A DNA stretch of 64,000 nucleotides from Paracoccus bogoriensis (GCF_019431455.1 NZ_JAHYSR010000009.1:1-64000); one strand, 5' to 3'; shown: positions 27,263 through 37,589, counted from the first letter of the stretch. Numbers and translations are program-made. Notes: generated by a model from the letters alone, not told the origin.

Positions 27263-27288
27263 GGGGCTGCATCGCGTGATGCAGCCCC
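27263..27288 (-). terminator. Terminator hairpin of tig
   Basis: GGGGCTGCATC and its exact complement form an 11-bp stem with a 4-base loop, followed on the reverse strand by GTTTCGC. It lies 31 nt after the tig stop codon. Confidence 0.75.
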
Positions 27289-27319
27289 GCCGGTCATTCA
27301 GTCGCACAGACGGTGTGAA

Positions 27320-28654
27320 TCAAAGCTCGTCCAGCTTCTCGACGGCCTTTTCCAGTTCTTCCCTGGTCACGGTCTTTTCCTCGACCTTGGCCAGCGAGGC
27401 AATGTGGTCGATCACCTTGTCCTCGAAGATCGGGGCGCGAAGCTGCTGCTGGGCACCCTGATTCTGCTGGATGAACTCGAAGAAAGCGCGCTCTTGACCC
27501 GGATATTGACGGGCGGCACGCAGCACGGCCTGAGTCATCTCCTGGTCGGTGACGGTCACTTCGGCCTTTTGGCCGATCTCGGCCAGCAACAGGCCCAGAC
27601 GCACGCGGCGTTCGGCCAGCTTCCTGTGCTCGTCCGTGGGTTCGATGGCGCCGTGATTGTGGTCGTGAACCTCGGGATTCTCTTCGTGCCACAACTGGTG
27701 GGCGATCTGCTGCGCCTCGGCCTCGACCAGCGATTCGGGCAGCGCGAAGCTGACCGCCGCATCCAGTTGATCCAGCAAGGCCCGCTTCATCACCTGACGC
27801 GCGGCGCCGGCATATTCAGCCTCCAGACGGTCGGAGATCTGCTTCTTCAGCGCATCGAGATCCTCGGCGCCGAACTTCTTGGCCAGTTCGTCATCAATCT
27901 CGGCGGGCTTGGGAGCCTTCACGGCCTTGACCTTGCATTCAAAGACCGCGTCCTTGCCGGCCAGATGGGCCGCGCCGTATTGCTCGGGGAACTTGACCTC
28001 GACCTTGACCTCTTCATCGGCCTTGACGCCGACAAGCTGCGTCTCGAAGCCGGGGATGAAGCTGTTCGAGCCCAGAACCAGAGGGTAATCCGTAGCCTCG
28101 CCTCCCTCGAAAGCCTCGCCATCGACGAAACCCTTGAAGTCGATCACGACCTGATCGCCCTCTTTGGCTTTCGAGCCCTTGCGGCGGTCCTCGAAGCTCT
28201 GGGCCGATTTGGCCAGGTTTTCCAGCGCCTCGGTCACGGCGGCCTCTTCGGCCTCGACCTTCAGCTTTTCCAGGCTCAGCGCCGTCAGATCGACCTCGGG
28301 GATGGCGGGCAGCGCCTCGTAGCTGACATTGACGACGACATCATCGCCTTCCTTCCAGGTCTCGCCGCCCTCCATTTCGATCTTGGGTTGGGTCGCGGGA
28401 CGATCGCCCGAGGTTTCCAGATGATTGCGCAGCGCGCTGTCGATGGCTTCCTGCATTGCATCGCCCAGAACGCGGGGGCCGAACCGCTTCTTCAGCATGG
28501 CCATCGGAACCTTGCCCTTGCGGAAGCCCTTCATCTCGACCTCGGGCTGGGCCTCTTTCAGCTTGGCATCGACCGTGGCCGCCAGATCGGCAGCGGGCAG
28601 TGTGAACTGGTAGCCGCGCTTGAGACCTTCGTTCCGGGTTTCCTTGACCTGCAT
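27320..28654 (-). CDS. tig: Trigger factor
   Basis: 444 residues. It is the ribosome-bound chaperone and prolyl isomerase that meets nascent chains. The ribosome-binding signature [12 protein letters not shown] is at about residues 43-54. The FKBP-type isomerase domain covers about 155-245 ([36 protein letters not shown]), and the helical C-terminal chaperone arms follow. The ATG at 28654 is chosen from three closely spaced ATGs (28666, 28657, 28654) because GAGGA lies 5 nt before it and [10 protein letters not shown] is a normal start. The 124 bases upstream hold its promoter. Confidence 0.95.
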   Translation of the reverse strand: MQVKETRNEGLKRGYQFTLPAADLAATVDAKLKEAQPEVEMKGFRKGKVPMAMLKKRFGPRVLGDAMQEAIDSALRNHLETSGDRPATQPKIEMEGGETWKEGDDVVVNVSYEALPAIPEVDLTALSLEKLKVEAEEAAVTEALENLAKSAQSFEDRRKGSKAKEGDQVVIDFKGFVDGEAFEGGEATDYPLVLGSNSFIPGFETQLVGVKADEEVKVEVKFPEQYGAAHLAGKDAVFECKVKAVKAPKPAEIDDELAKKFGAEDLDALKKQISDRLEAEYAGAARQVMKRALLDQLDAAVSFALPESLVEAEAQQIAHQLWHEENPEVHDHNHGAIEPTDEHRKLAERRVRLGLLLAEIGQKAEVTVTDQEMTQAVLRAARQYPGQERAFFEFIQQNQGAQQQLRAPIFEDKVIDHIASLAKVEEKTVTREELEKAVEKLDEL

Positions 28655-28778
28655 CATCGTCCTCATGTCTGAAAGGGCCACCGGCTGCGGCGGCCTGGAA
28701 ATTTGCGCCGTTCTAGTCGCGCAGGGCCCGTGCTGCAAGCAGATAGAGGACGCGCGCCCCGCCAGCCCGCTGCGCGGC

Positions 28779-29354
28779 CTAAAACCGCAGCCCCAGAGCG
28801 AAATCGACACCCTGCCCGCCGATCCCGAACGAGGCCGCCCCGAATCCAAGCCCGATCAACATGCCGGCGGCGACCTGCCGGCCGTCATGCTGTTCCGCGC
28901 CGATGCGGCTTAGCGCCGTGACCGCCGCCGCCCCATGGACCGCAGCACCGGCCGCGGGATCGTCGGGCCAGCACTTGCCCGCCAGATCCGCCGCGCCGAA
29001 CCCCGCCGCCGCCGCATGGCCAGAGGGGAAGCCCCGCCCCCCGCCATTCGGCCGTCTCCCGATTGGCCGCCCATCGGTCAATGATTTCAGGCCCAGGACC
29101 AGCCCGGCCTGCAGAATCCCGCGCAGCGCGAAATCCTCCAGCCTGTCGTCGCGATGCGCGCAGAGCGCGGCGGCGGCGGGCAGCGCGTATTTCATCACCG
29201 TGCCGAACCGCTCAACCCCGCTTTCGGGCGCGGGAGCGGGCGCGTCGCCGTGCACCAGCCCCAGCGGCACGACCGGACCGCCTGCGACATGGACGGAATC
29301 CGCCCAACCCGCTCCTGGCAGAGCCAGCGCGATCATCAGGGCAAGGCCGCGCAT
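28779..29354 (-). CDS. PAP2 family phosphatase, exported
   Basis: 191 residues. A signal peptide or membrane anchor ([18 protein letters not shown]) precedes the PAP2 acid-phosphatase core. All three motifs are present: [23 protein letters not shown] and [13 protein letters not shown]. The family dephosphorylates lipid or soluble phosphates outside the cytoplasm; the substrate is unknown. It follows a cytochrome c-type gene with 5 nt between them, so they are likely one operon. Confidence 0.87.
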   Translation of the reverse strand: MRGLALMIALALPGAGWADSVHVAGGPVVPLGLVHGDAPAPAPESGVERFGTVMKYALPAAAALCAHRDDRLEDFALRGILQAGLVLGLKSLTDGRPIGRRPNGGGRGFPSGHAAAAGFGAADLAGKCWPDDPAAGAAVHGAAAVTALSRIGAEQHDGRQVAAGMLIGLGFGAASFGIGGQGVDFALGLRF

Positions 29355-29359
29355 GGGGC

Positions 29360-29767
29360 TCAGCGCTGCAAGCTCTGGACGTAATCGGCCAGCGCGACCA
29401 GCCGCGCGGGCGTGGGCACGGTCTGGCCCGATCCGTCGTCGAACATGACCTGCGGGCCCTCCAGCAGGTCCGAGAATTGCGGCATCGGGCTTTCGCTGCG
29501 GCCCATCGTGTAGCCTGCGATATGGCCCATTACCTGGGCCTTGGGAAACACCCCGCCATTGCGGCGCGTGATCAGAGTGACATCGGCGGGCACAGGCTCC
29601 ATCCCCTCGGCCAGAGGCCCGCCGCCGCGCCCGTCATTGCCGTGACAGGCCGCGCAATAGGCCGCGAAATCGGCCCGCGCGCCACCCGGCCCAGCCTCGG
29701 GTGCGCAGGCCGCGACCAGCGCAGCCAGCCCCAGGCCCGCCCCCAAAGTCAGAACAAGTGCCCGCAT
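29360..29767 (-). CDS. Mono-heme cytochrome c lipoprotein
   Basis: 135 residues. The N-terminus is a lipoprotein signal (LGLAALVAACAPE; the Cys of the AAC box would be lipidated). The heme motif CAACH is near residue 38 and the probable axial Met is in SESPMPQFSDLL. The fold is a class I cytochrome c. It is an electron carrier at the periplasmic face of the membrane, with partner unknown. The ATG at 29767 follows AGGAG at 10 nt. It is co-directional with the lolCD pair upstream and the PAP2 gene downstream. Confidence 0.88.
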   Translation of the reverse strand: MRALVLTLGAGLGLAALVAACAPEAGPGGARADFAAYCAACHGNDGRGGGPLAEGMEPVPADVTLITRRNGGVFPKAQVMGHIAGYTMGRSESPMPQFSDLLEGPQVMFDDGSGQTVPTPARLVALADYVQSLQR

Positions 29768-29842
29768 GTCTTTTCCGCTCCTGATCCTCTGCCCGCCGCA
29801 GGATGCCCGCAAGCCCGGCCCGCGGCAAGACCGCAATCCCTC

Positions 29843-30511
29843 TCACACCGGCACGCCCAGCCCGATCACCCGGTCCATCCGCGCGGCCAGCGCATGGTTA
29901 TGCGTGGCGATCAGGGCCGACAGGCCGGTTTCGCGCACCAGCCCCATCAGCACGTCGAAGACCCGGTCCGAGGTCTCGGGGTCCAGGTTGCCTGTCGGCT
30001 CGTCGGCCAACAGCAGAGAAGGCCGGTTCGCCAGCGCCCGGCAGAAGGCCACACGCTGCTGCTCGCCGCCCGAAAGCTGCGCGGGGCGATGATCGGCGCG
30101 ATGGCTCAGGCCCACCCGCGCCAGCAGATCGTCCGCCCGCGCCCTCGCCTCGCGCGCGGCCACGCCCTCGGCCAGCTGCGGCAGCACGATATTCTCGGCA
30201 GCGCTGAATTCGGGCAGCAGATGGTGGAACTGATAGACAAAGCCCAGATCCCGCCGCCGCGCAAGCGTGCGGTCGCGGTCGGGCAGGCCGGTCATGTCGC
30301 GCCCGTTCAACAGGATGCGCCCGGTATCCGGCGTGTCCAGCAGGCCCGCAATGTGCAGCAGCGTGGACTTGCCCGCCCCCGAAGGCGCGACCAGCGCCAC
30401 GACCTCGCCCCGCGCGACGCTCAGGCTCAGGCCGCGCAGAACCTCGACCGGGGCCGGGCCGCCAAGCCCATAGGTCTTGCCGACTCCCTCCAGCGCCAGA
30501 ACATCACTCAT
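29843..30511 (-). CDS. lolD: Lipoprotein-releasing ABC transporter ATPase
   Basis: 222 residues. Walker A is [11 protein letters not shown], the signature is [15 protein letters not shown], and Walker B is [15 protein letters not shown], all typical of the MacB/LolD/FtsE group. It starts within the end of the lolC/E gene (8-nt overlap, ATGAGTGA), so the two subunits are coupled. Together they detach outer-membrane lipoproteins from the inner membrane. Confidence 0.93.
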   Translation of the reverse strand: MSDVLALEGVGKTYGLGGPAPVEVLRGLSLSVARGEVVALVAPSGAGKSTLLHIAGLLDTPDTGRILLNGRDMTGLPDRDRTLARRRDLGFVYQFHHLLPEFSAAENIVLPQLAEGVAAREARARADDLLARVGLSHRADHRPAQLSGGEQQRVAFCRALANRPSLLLADEPTGNLDPETSDRVFDVLMGLVRETGLSALIATHNHALAARMDRVIGLGVPV

Positions 30512-31805
30512 ACCGCAGGGCCTCCACCGGGTTCATCCGCGCCGCCCGGCGCGCGGGAAGGATCGTGACGATGAAGGACAGGGCCAGCGACAGACCGACC
30601 GCCCGCCCGATATCCCACAGCCGCAATTCGGCGGGCAGACGGTAGATGCCGCGCACCTCGGGCTGCCAGGCCCCGCCACCGGTCAGCGCGTTCAGCGCCG
30701 CCATGATGCTCTCCACGTTCAGCGCCAGCAGAACGCCCAGAACCACCCCCGCCGCCGTGCCGATCACGCCGGTGAAGGCGCCGCAGAGGAAGAAGACCCG
30801 CAACACCGAACCTTGGGTCAGGCCCATTGTGCGCAGGATGCCGATATCGCGGCCCTTGTTCTTGACCAGCATGATCAGCCCGCTGGTGATGTTCATGGAC
30901 GCGATCAGCACCAGAACCGACAGGATGACGAACATCACGTCATCCTCCATGTCCAGCGCCGCCAGAAACGAACCCGAGGCGTCGCGCCAGTTCCAGACCT
31001 GCGCCCCCTCTCCGGCAGCCTCCAGCAATGGCCAGGTCCAGTCATCCACCCGTTCGGGGTCGCTGACGAAAACCTCGATCTCGTCAGCCAGGCCCTCGCG
31101 GTTGAAATAGCTCTGCGCCTCGGCCAGCGGCATGTAGATCCGCGTCCGGTCGATGTCGTAGCGCCCGGCCGAAAAGACAAGGACGACCTCATAGGCATTC
31201 ACCCGCGGCGTCGTGCCAAAGGCCGTGCGTGCACCCTCGGGCGCGATCAGCCGCACCCTGTCGCCCACGCCCAGCCCCAGCTCGCGCGCGATGCCCGATC
31301 CGATGGCGATCCCCTCCTCGAAGCGCGCCAGATCGCCCCTCAAGGTTGCCGGGTCCACGATCCGCTCCATCGCCTCCAGATCAGCGCGGCTGATCCCGAA
31401 GACCTCGGCCACGTTCGAGGCGTCATTGGCACTGGCCATGACCTGACCCCTGATCACGGCGGCAGTGCGCGTGACCCCCGGCACGGCGGCCAGACGGGCG
31501 GCCATTTCTTCGTAATCGCTGATCCGGCCGGGCACGATGTAAACATCGTCGGTAAAGGCGTTCGTCACCTGCTGCGGCGCCATATGGACGGTCGTATGGG
31601 CATTCGCGCCCAGGATCGTGTCCACGAATTCAGCCCGAAACCCGGCCCGGACGGCCAGCGTCGCAATCAGCGCCATCACGCCCAGCGCGATGCCGATCAG
31701 GCTGATCCAGGTCATGACGCTGACACCGCCCTCGGCGCGGCGGGCGCGCAGATAACGCCAGGCGATCATGAATTCGAAACGCGAAAAGGGTCTGGTCGCG
31801 GGCAT
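30504..31805 (-). CDS. lolC: Lipoprotein-releasing system permease (LolC/LolE)
   Basis: 433 residues. The N-terminal cytoplasmic segment [20 protein letters not shown] leads into the first helix ([20 protein letters not shown]). A large periplasmic MacB-type domain (about 50-260) follows, then three helices of the FtsX domain with [14 protein letters not shown] and the C-terminal VEALRYE. One permease gene with one lolD suggests a homodimeric LolF-like system, as in many alphaproteobacteria. The ATG at 31805 has GAGG 9 nt upstream. It is divergent from radA. Confidence 0.92.
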   Translation of the reverse strand: MPATRPFSRFEFMIAWRYLRARRAEGGVSVMTWISLIGIALGVMALIATLAVRAGFRAEFVDTILGANAHTTVHMAPQQVTNAFTDDVYIVPGRISDYEEMAARLAAVPGVTRTAAVIRGQVMASANDASNVAEVFGISRADLEAMERIVDPATLRGDLARFEEGIAIGSGIARELGLGVGDRVRLIAPEGARTAFGTTPRVNAYEVVLVFSAGRYDIDRTRIYMPLAEAQSYFNREGLADEIEVFVSDPERVDDWTWPLLEAAGEGAQVWNWRDASGSFLAALDMEDDVMFVILSVLVLIASMNITSGLIMLVKNKGRDIGILRTMGLTQGSVLRVFFLCGAFTGVIGTAAGVVLGVLLALNVESIMAALNALTGGGAWQPEVRGIYRLPAELRLWDIGRAVGLSLALSFIVTILPARRAARMNPVEALRYE

Positions 31806-31880
31806 GGGCTCAAGCCTCTGATAACTCGCGCGGACCCTGACCCCGTGGCAGGCGAAGATCAAGCCGACAAGAGCGTGAGG

Positions 31881-31907
31881 GCTTCTTCGTTGCCCAAATA
31901 CCCATCT
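31881..31907 (-). repeat. Inverted copy of the GGTATTTGG tail repeat
   Basis: Read on the reverse strand, GGTATTTGGGCAACGAAGAA matches 16267-16286 with one difference. Here the GC hairpin part is absent. It lies between lolC and radA, about 35 nt before radA. Confidence 0.65.
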
Positions 31908-31941
31908 TGCGACCCCTGCTGCCTGGTGCGACATAGCCCTC

Positions 31942-33306
31942 ATGGCGAAATCCTCATCGGCCTTCACCTGCACCGCCTGCGGCGCGGCCCACAAGAAATG
32001 GGCCGGGCGCTGCGATGCCTGCGGGGAATGGAACAGCATCATCGAAGAGGCCCCCCTGTCGCAGGGTCCGGGCCGCGGCCTTGGCGCGCACAAGGGCCGC
32101 GCCGTGCCCCTGTCGAACCTCTCGACCACCGAGCCGCCGCCGCCCCGCAGCCGTTCGGGGATGGAGGAATTCGACCGGGTGCTGGGCGGCGGCCTTGTCC
32201 CTGGCTCGGCGCTGCTGGTGGGCGGCGATCCGGGCATCGGCAAGTCCACGTTGCTGCTCCAGCACGCCGCTGCCCTGTCGCGGACGGGCCGGCAGGCGAT
32301 CTACTTTTCGGGCGAGGAGGCCAGCGCACAGGTCCGTATGCGCGCCATGCGGCTGGGGCTTGCCGATGCACCGATGCGGCTTGGGGCGGAAACCAACCTG
32401 CGCGACATCCTCACCACGCTCGAGGCCGAACGCCCCGACCTGGCCGTGATCGATTCGATCCAGACGCTCTGGTCCGACACGATCGAGGCCGCGCCGGGCA
32501 GCGTGGCCCAGGTCCGCGCCAGCGCGCACGAGCTTGTGACCTTCGCCAAACGCCGCGGCGTCGCCGTGATCCTCGTGGGCCATGTCACCAAGGAGGGCCA
32601 GATCGCCGGCCCCCGCGTGGTCGAGCATATGGTCGATTGCGTCCTCTATTTCGAGGGCGAGCGCGGGCATCAGTTCCGCATCCTGCGCTCGGTCAAGAAC
32701 CGCTTCGGCCCCTCGGGCGAGATCGGCGTCTTCGAAATGACCGGCAGCGGCCTGGCAGAAGTCGCCAACCCCTCGGCGCTGTTTCTGTCCGAACGTGGCC
32801 AGCCCATCGCGGGCAGCGCGGTCTTTGCCGGGATCGAGGGCACCCGCCCCGTCCTGACCGAGGTGCAGGCCCTGGTCGCGCCCTCGACCCTGGCCTCGCC
32901 GCGCCGGACGGTGGTGGGCCTCGATCCGGGGCGCGTCTCGACGATTCTCGCGGTGCTGGAGGCCCGCTGCGGCATCCCCTTTGCCGGGCTCGACGTGTTC
33001 CTGAACGTGGCGGGCGGCATGAAGGTCGTCGAACCCGCCGCCGACCTTGCCATTGCGGGCGCGCTGCTTTCGGCGCGCGAGGACAGCGCCCTTCCGCCCG
33101 AGGCCGTGCTTTTCGGCGAAATCAGCCTGTCAGGCGCGCTGCGCCCCGTGGGTCAGGCGGAAAACCGGTTGAAAGAGGCGCAGAAACTTGGTTTCACACA
33201 AGCGATTTTGCCCGCGGCCCAGAAGGTCGAGGGCCAGGCCGGCATGGCGCAAAGGCGCATCGCCGATCTGACGGGATTTGTGGGCGAGGTCTTCGGCGCC
33301 GGCTGA
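31942..33306 (+). CDS. radA: DNA repair protein RadA
   Basis: 454 residues. The four-cysteine zinc motif CTACGAAHKKWAGRCDAC opens the protein. The RecA-like ATPase has GGDPGIGKSTLL (Walker A), and the RadA-specific segment KNRFGPSGEIGVFEM is present. The C-terminal third is the Lon-like S16 domain. RadA promotes branch migration in recombination. No strong Shine-Dalgarno is visible before the ATG. cvpA follows 41 nt later. Confidence 0.95.
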   Translation: MAKSSSAFTCTACGAAHKKWAGRCDACGEWNSIIEEAPLSQGPGRGLGAHKGRAVPLSNLSTTEPPPPRSRSGMEEFDRVLGGGLVPGSALLVGGDPGIGKSTLLLQHAAALSRTGRQAIYFSGEEASAQVRMRAMRLGLADAPMRLGAETNLRDILTTLEAERPDLAVIDSIQTLWSDTIEAAPGSVAQVRASAHELVTFAKRRGVAVILVGHVTKEGQIAGPRVVEHMVDCVLYFEGERGHQFRILRSVKNRFGPSGEIGVFEMTGSGLAEVANPSALFLSERGQPIAGSAVFAGIEGTRPVLTEVQALVAPSTLASPRRTVVGLDPGRVSTILAVLEARCGIPFAGLDVFLNVAGGMKVVEPAADLAIAGALLSAREDSALPPEAVLFGEISLSGALRPVGQAENRLKEAQKLGFTQAILPAAQKVEGQAGMAQRRIADLTGFVGEVFGAG

Positions 33307-33347
33307 ACCGCCTGAAATGCAAGCAGAACCGGCGCAGGGGCAGGTTT

Positions 33348-33947
33348 ATGGACGGTTTCACGATCATTGACGCGGTGGTGGCAGGCGTCATCATCCTCTC
33401 GGCGATCCTCGCCTGGTCGCGCGGCTTCGTGCGCGAATCGCTGGCGATTCTGGGATGGATTGCGGCTGCGGTGCTGGCCTTCATCTTCGCGCCGACCATG
33501 CGCCCCTTGATCGCACAACTGCCTGTGGTCGATCGCTTCATGTCCGACAGTTGCGAATTGGCCACGATCGCGGCCTTTGCCGTGGTATTCGCCCTGGCAC
33601 TGGTGATCTTTTCGATCATCACGCCGCTGTTTTCTTCGGTCGTGCAGCGTTCGGCCCTTGGCGGGGTCGATCAGGGCATCGGTTTTCTGTTCGGGGTCGC
33701 GCGCGGCATCCTTCTGGTCGCCATCGCCTTCATCGTCTATGATCGCGTGATGGTTACGCAGCAGGTTGCCGTGGTCGAACAATCGCGCTCGGCCCAGGTG
33801 TTCGAGCGGATGCGGCGGTCGATGGATGACAGCATCCCCGAGGACGCGCCGGGCTGGATCGTGAACCGCTATGAACAGATGGTGCGCGACTGCACCGCGC
33901 CCGCTGTCTCTGTCGCGCCCACGGCCACGCCGCCCGCCGCCGACTGA
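33348..33947 (+). CDS. cvpA: CvpA family membrane protein
   Basis: 199 residues. Four hydrophobic segments lie in the first 130 residues, with the family start DAVVAGVIILSAILAWSRGF and VRESLAILGWIAAAVLAFIF. The C-terminal tail is soluble and ends in a Pro/Ala/Thr-rich stretch. CvpA often sits next to purF and is linked to envelope stress and colicin V production; the mechanism is unknown. The ATG at 33348 is supported by AGGGG 7 nt upstream. A GC-rich imperfect hairpin near 33983-34007, in the gap before purF, may attenuate transcription. Confidence 0.9.
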   Translation: MDGFTIIDAVVAGVIILSAILAWSRGFVRESLAILGWIAAAVLAFIFAPTMRPLIAQLPVVDRFMSDSCELATIAAFAVVFALALVIFSIITPLFSSVVQRSALGGVDQGIGFLFGVARGILLVAIAFIVYDRVMVTQQVAVVEQSRSAQVFERMRRSMDDSIPEDAPGWIVNRYEQMVRDCTAPAVSVAPTATPPAAD

Positions 33948-34071
33948 GCCATAGGCCAAAGCGACAGCATTGTGACGAAAAAGCGCCCTCGCCGCCCTGC
34001 GGGGGCGTGACTTGCGGCGCCAATCGGACTAAAGCTCCGGCGACAGCTAGCAGCCATCGAGGCCCAAGCCG

Positions 34072-35562
34072 ATGCAACCTTTCCTGGCCCATCCCTTCGA
34101 TTCGGACCGCCTGCACGAGGAATGCGGCATCTTCGGCGCGATCGGCGTGGCGGATGCGGCAAATTTCGTCGCGCTCGGCCTGCATGCGCTTCAGCATCGC
34201 GGGCAAGAGGCCGGGGGCATCGTCGCCCACGATCCCGAACACGGGTTCAACAGCGCCCACCGCTTCGGCTATGTGCGCGACAATTTCACCAAGCCCGACC
34301 TGATGGCGACCCTGCCCGGATCGCTGGCGATCGGTCATGTGCGCTATTCGACCGCCGGGTCCAAGGCCAATACTGCAATCCGCGACGTGCAGCCCTTTTT
34401 CGGCGAATTTCACATGGGCGGCTGCGCCATCGCCCATAACGGCAACATCACCAACGCCGCCGCGCTCCGCCGCGAGCTGATCGAGCGCGGCTCGATCTTC
34501 CAGTCCAGCAGCGACAGCGAATGCATCATCCACCTGATGGCGCGGTCCATCCAGCGCAACATCCCCGAGCGGATGAAGGACGCGCTGCGCCGGATCGAGG
34601 GCGCGTTCTCGGTCATCGCCATGACCCGCACCAAGCTGATCGGCGTGCGCGACCCCCTGGGCGTGCGCCCGCTGGTCCTGGGCCGCGTGGGCGAGGACGG
34701 CTATGTCCTGGCCTCCGAGACCTGCGCGTTGGACATCATCGGGGCCGAGTTCATCCGCGAGATCGAGCCGGGCGAGATGGTCGTGATCTCGAAGGGCCAG
34801 ATCGAGACCTCGCGTCCGTTCGGGCCGTCCACGGGGCGGTTCTGCATCTTCGAGCATGTCTATTTCTCGCGCCCCGATTCGATCATCGGCGGGCGGTCAG
34901 TCTATGAGACGCGCCGCCAGATCGGCGTGGAACTGGCCCGCGAGGCCCCGGTCGAGGCGGATCTGGTCTGTCCCGTTCCCGACAGCGGCACACCCGCCGC
35001 CATCGGCTATGCGCAGGAATCGGGCATTCCCTATGGCATGGGGATCATCCGCAACCAGTATATGGGCCGCACCTTCATCGAGCCGACCGATCAGATCCGC
35101 AACATGGGCGTGAGGCTGAAGCTGAACGTGAACCGGGCGCTGATCGCGGGCAAGCGCGTGGTGCTGGTCGATGACAGCGTGGTGCGTGGCACCACGAGCC
35201 GCAAGATCAAGGACATGATCCTGGACGCGGGCGCCGCCGAGGTGCATTTCCGCATCGCCTCGCCGCCGACCGCATGGCCATGCTTTTACGGCGTGGACAC
35301 GCCCGACCGCGAGAAGTTGCTGGCCGCGAACATGTCCCCCGAGGAGATGCGCGACTGGATCGGGGTGGACAGCCTGTCCTTCGTCTCGCTGGACGGGCTA
35401 TACCGCGCCGTAGGCGAGGCCGGGGGCCGCAATGCGAAATGCCCGCAATATTGCGATGCCTGCTTTTCGGGCGATTATCCGGTCGCGCCCTTCGACCAGA
35501 TGGAGCGCGGGTTCCGCATGAAGCCCGGGTCCGAGACCGCCGGGAAGATGGCGGCCGAGTGA
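34072..35562 (+). CDS. purF: Amidophosphoribosyltransferase
   Basis: 496 residues. It catalyses the first committed step of purine synthesis, PRPP plus glutamine to phosphoribosylamine. The N-terminal nucleophile is Cys18 in LHEECGIFGAIG, after a 17-residue propeptide. The glutaminase domain shows GHVRYSTAGSK and CAIAHNGNITN. The PRPP loop is VVLVDDSVVRGTTS. Cysteines near the C-terminus (NAKCPQYCDACFSGDYP) may hold an iron-sulfur cluster, as in Bacillus-type PurF. The ATG at 34072 has GAGG 9 nt upstream. Confidence 0.96.
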   Translation: MQPFLAHPFDSDRLHEECGIFGAIGVADAANFVALGLHALQHRGQEAGGIVAHDPEHGFNSAHRFGYVRDNFTKPDLMATLPGSLAIGHVRYSTAGSKANTAIRDVQPFFGEFHMGGCAIAHNGNITNAAALRRELIERGSIFQSSSDSECIIHLMARSIQRNIPERMKDALRRIEGAFSVIAMTRTKLIGVRDPLGVRPLVLGRVGEDGYVLASETCALDIIGAEFIREIEPGEMVVISKGQIETSRPFGPSTGRFCIFEHVYFSRPDSIIGGRSVYETRRQIGVELAREAPVEADLVCPVPDSGTPAAIGYAQESGIPYGMGIIRNQYMGRTFIEPTDQIRNMGVRLKLNVNRALIAGKRVVLVDDSVVRGTTSRKIKDMILDAGAAEVHFRIASPPTAWPCFYGVDTPDREKLLAANMSPEEMRDWIGVDSLSFVSLDGLYRAVGEAGGRNAKCPQYCDACFSGDYPVAPFDQMERGFRMKPGSETAGKMAAE

Positions 35563-35573
35563 ATGCGCCCCGC

Positions 35574-35630
35574 GAGGGGCGGGGGCGCTTCGCCCCCGCC
35601 CCTCCGAGGATATTTGCAGCAAGGCAAAGA
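35574..35630 (+). repeat. 14-bp GC hairpin with GATATTTGCAG tail
   Basis: GAGGGGCGGGGGCG and its exact complement flank a CTT loop (35574-35604). GAGGATATTTGCAGCAAGGC follows. It has the same architecture as the element at 16241-16290. It fills the gap between convergent purF and the Nudix gene and can terminate both. Confidence 0.75.
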
Positions 35631-36065
35631 TCAGGGGATGATGCGTTCCAGCGCGTCATAAGCGGCCGGCCCGTGGCGCCAGATCGTCCGGCACAGGCTG
35701 TCGGGCTTGTGGCGCAGCGCGGCCAGTTCGTCGCGCGTGACCCAACGGGCGCGGTTCACGACGCCTTCGGGATCCGTGAGAGTAAGCACGGCCGAGCCGG
35801 TCAGCGTGGCGCGGAAATGGATCTCGACCTGATGGAAGCCGCGTTCGGGATCGTGGAATTCGTTGATCAGGAAAGGCTGGCCCACCGCAATGGTCAGGCC
35901 GGTTTCCTCGGCCACTTCGCGGGCCAGGTTCTCGGGCAGCGAGGCATGGGGATCGACCCCGCCCCCCGGCAGGCACCAGAGGTCCGATGCCTGGCCGGGA
36001 TAGGCGTTCACCACCAGAACCCGCCCCGCATCAAGGATCGCGGCGCGAACCGCAAGCCGGATCAT
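35631..36065 (-). CDS. Nudix hydrolase
   Basis: 144 residues. The Nudix box is present as GGGVDPHASLPENLAREV followed by AEETGL. The metal-binding REVxEE core is intact, but the first Glu of the G-x5-E part is Ala. This position is not a metal ligand, so activity is still likely. The substrate is a nucleoside diphosphate derivative of unknown kind. Its ATG overlaps the purK stop (ATGA), so it is the last gene of a purE-purK-nudix operon. Confidence 0.85.
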   Translation of the reverse strand: MIRLAVRAAILDAGRVLVVNAYPGQASDLWCLPGGGVDPHASLPENLAREVAEETGLTIAVGQPFLINEFHDPERGFHQVEIHFRATLTGSAVLTLTDPEGVVNRARWVTRDELAALRHKPDSLCRTIWRHGPAAYDALERIIP

Positions 36066-37096
36066 CCGGTGATCCGGTTCACATGACCCATCTTGCGGCC
36101 CGGCCGGGCCTGGGCCTTGCCATAGAGATGGATCTGGGTGCTGGGCTGCGCCAGCAGCGCGGGAACGCGGGCGATGTCATCGCCGATCAGATTCTCCATC
36201 ACCACATCGGCATGGCGCCTGCCATCGCCCAGGGGCAGGCCCGCGACCGCGCGGATATGCTGTTCAAACTGATCGACCGCGCAGCCCGCCTGCGTCCAGT
36301 GGCCGGAATTGTGCACGCGGGGCGCGATCTCGTTCACGATCAGGCCGCCCGGCGTCACGAAAAGCTCGACCCCCATCACGCCGACATGATCCAGCGCATT
36401 GGCAATCCGCGCCGCGATCAGGACAGCATCCGTGGTCAGCCGCGCCGGCAGGCCGCAGGGGATCGTTGTCCTGCGCAGGATGCCGCCCTCATGGACGTTC
36501 AGCCCCGGATCATAGGCCGCGGTCTGGCCATCGGCGCCACGCGCGATGATGACGCTGATCTCGGCCGAGAAATCGACGAAGCCTTCCAGAACCGAAGGCG
36601 CGCCGGTCCATTCGGCGGGACCGTCCCCGATGCGGACCTGTCCCTTGCCATCATAGCCCATCCGCCGCGTCTTGAGGATCGAGGGCCGACCGATCCGAGC
36701 GATGGCCTCGTCCAGTGCACCCTGATCGGGCACGTCGGCAAAGGGGGCGGTCGCCAGGCCGATCTCGTTCAGGAAGGTCTTTTCGGTCAGCCGGTCCTGC
36801 GACACGGCCAATGACCGCCTGCCCGGCCGGATCGGGCGCAGCGATTCCAGCAGGTCCAGCGCGCTGGTCGGCACGTTCTCGAATTCGTAGGTGATCACGT
36901 CCACGCTTTCGGCGAAGGCGCGCAGCGCGGTCTCGTCCTCATAAGGGGCCGTGGTCAGGCGCCAGGCCACGTCGCCCGCAGGCGCGGCGCCGGGTTCGTA
37001 GATATGGCAGCGCAGGCCAAGGCGGCTGGCCGCCGCCGACAGCATCCGGCCCAGCTGGCCGCCGCCCAGAATGCCGATCGTGCGGATCTCACTCAT
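36062..37096 (-). CDS. purK: N5-carboxyaminoimidazole ribonucleotide synthase
   Basis: 344 residues, ATP-grasp fold. It makes N5-CAIR from AIR, bicarbonate and ATP. The N-terminal [20 protein letters not shown] is the PurK signature. ATP-grasp elements are [17 protein letters not shown] and [27 protein letters not shown]. It starts 8 nt inside purE and runs 4 nt into the Nudix gene, so purE-purK-nudix is a tight operon. Confidence 0.95.
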   Translation of the reverse strand: MSEIRTIGILGGGQLGRMLSAAASRLGLRCHIYEPGAAPAGDVAWRLTTAPYEDETALRAFAESVDVITYEFENVPTSALDLLESLRPIRPGRRSLAVSQDRLTEKTFLNEIGLATAPFADVPDQGALDEAIARIGRPSILKTRRMGYDGKGQVRIGDGPAEWTGAPSVLEGFVDFSAEISVIIARGADGQTAAYDPGLNVHEGGILRRTTIPCGLPARLTTDAVLIAARIANALDHVGVMGVELFVTPGGLIVNEIAPRVHNSGHWTQAGCAVDQFEQHIRAVAGLPLGDGRRHADVVMENLIGDDIARVPALLAQPSTQIHLYGKAQARPGRKMGHVNRITG

Positions 37097-37589
37097 CAGC
37101 GGGCATCTCGGGGATCGAGGCCGACAGGGCCGCGCGCCAGGCGTCCAGACGTTCGGCCAGGCCGGGATCGTTCAGCGCCAGGATGCCCGCCGCCATCAGT
37201 CCGGCATTCGCCGCGCCCGCGGCCCCGATGGCCATGGTCGCGACCGGATAGCCCTTGGGCATCTGCACGATGGAATAAAGCGAATCGACCCCGGACAGGG
37301 CCTTGGTCTGGACCGGCACGCCGACGACCGGGATGCGCGTCTTCGAGGCCATCATGCCCGGCAGATGGGCCGCGCCCCCTGCCCCGGCGATGATCACCTT
37401 GAGCCCGCGCGACGCCGCCGCACGCCCGTAATCCCACAGCCGGTCAGGGGTGCGATGCGCGCTGACGATGCGCGCTTCGTAGGGGATGCCCAGCTCGTCC
37501 AGCACCTGCGCGGCCTCGCGCATGGTGGGCCAGTCGGACTGGCTTCCCATGATGATCCCGACCTCGGCCTGTCTTGCGATATCCGCCAT
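37089..37589 (-). CDS. purE: N5-carboxyaminoimidazole ribonucleotide mutase
   Basis: 166 residues. It moves the carboxyl group of N5-CAIR to C4 in purine synthesis. The class I PurE marks are all visible: [24 protein letters not shown] and [20 protein letters not shown] lies 7 nt before the ATG. The gene opens the purEK operon; the start codon of purK lies inside its end. Confidence 0.95.
   Translation of the reverse strand: MADIARQAEVGIIMGSQSDWPTMREAAQVLDELGIPYEARIVSAHRTPDRLWDYGRAAASRGLKVIIAGAGGAAHLPGMMASKTRIPVVGVPVQTKALSGVDSLYSIVQMPKGYPVATMAIGAAGAANAGLMAAGILALNDPGLAERLDAWRAALSASIPEMPADE

Noticed and set aside
30477..33300. Long forward open frame running into cvpA
   Set aside because: Only the part from 33348 matches a family (CvpA) and has a Shine-Dalgarno. 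The rest is antisense to lolC and lolD or out of frame with radA.
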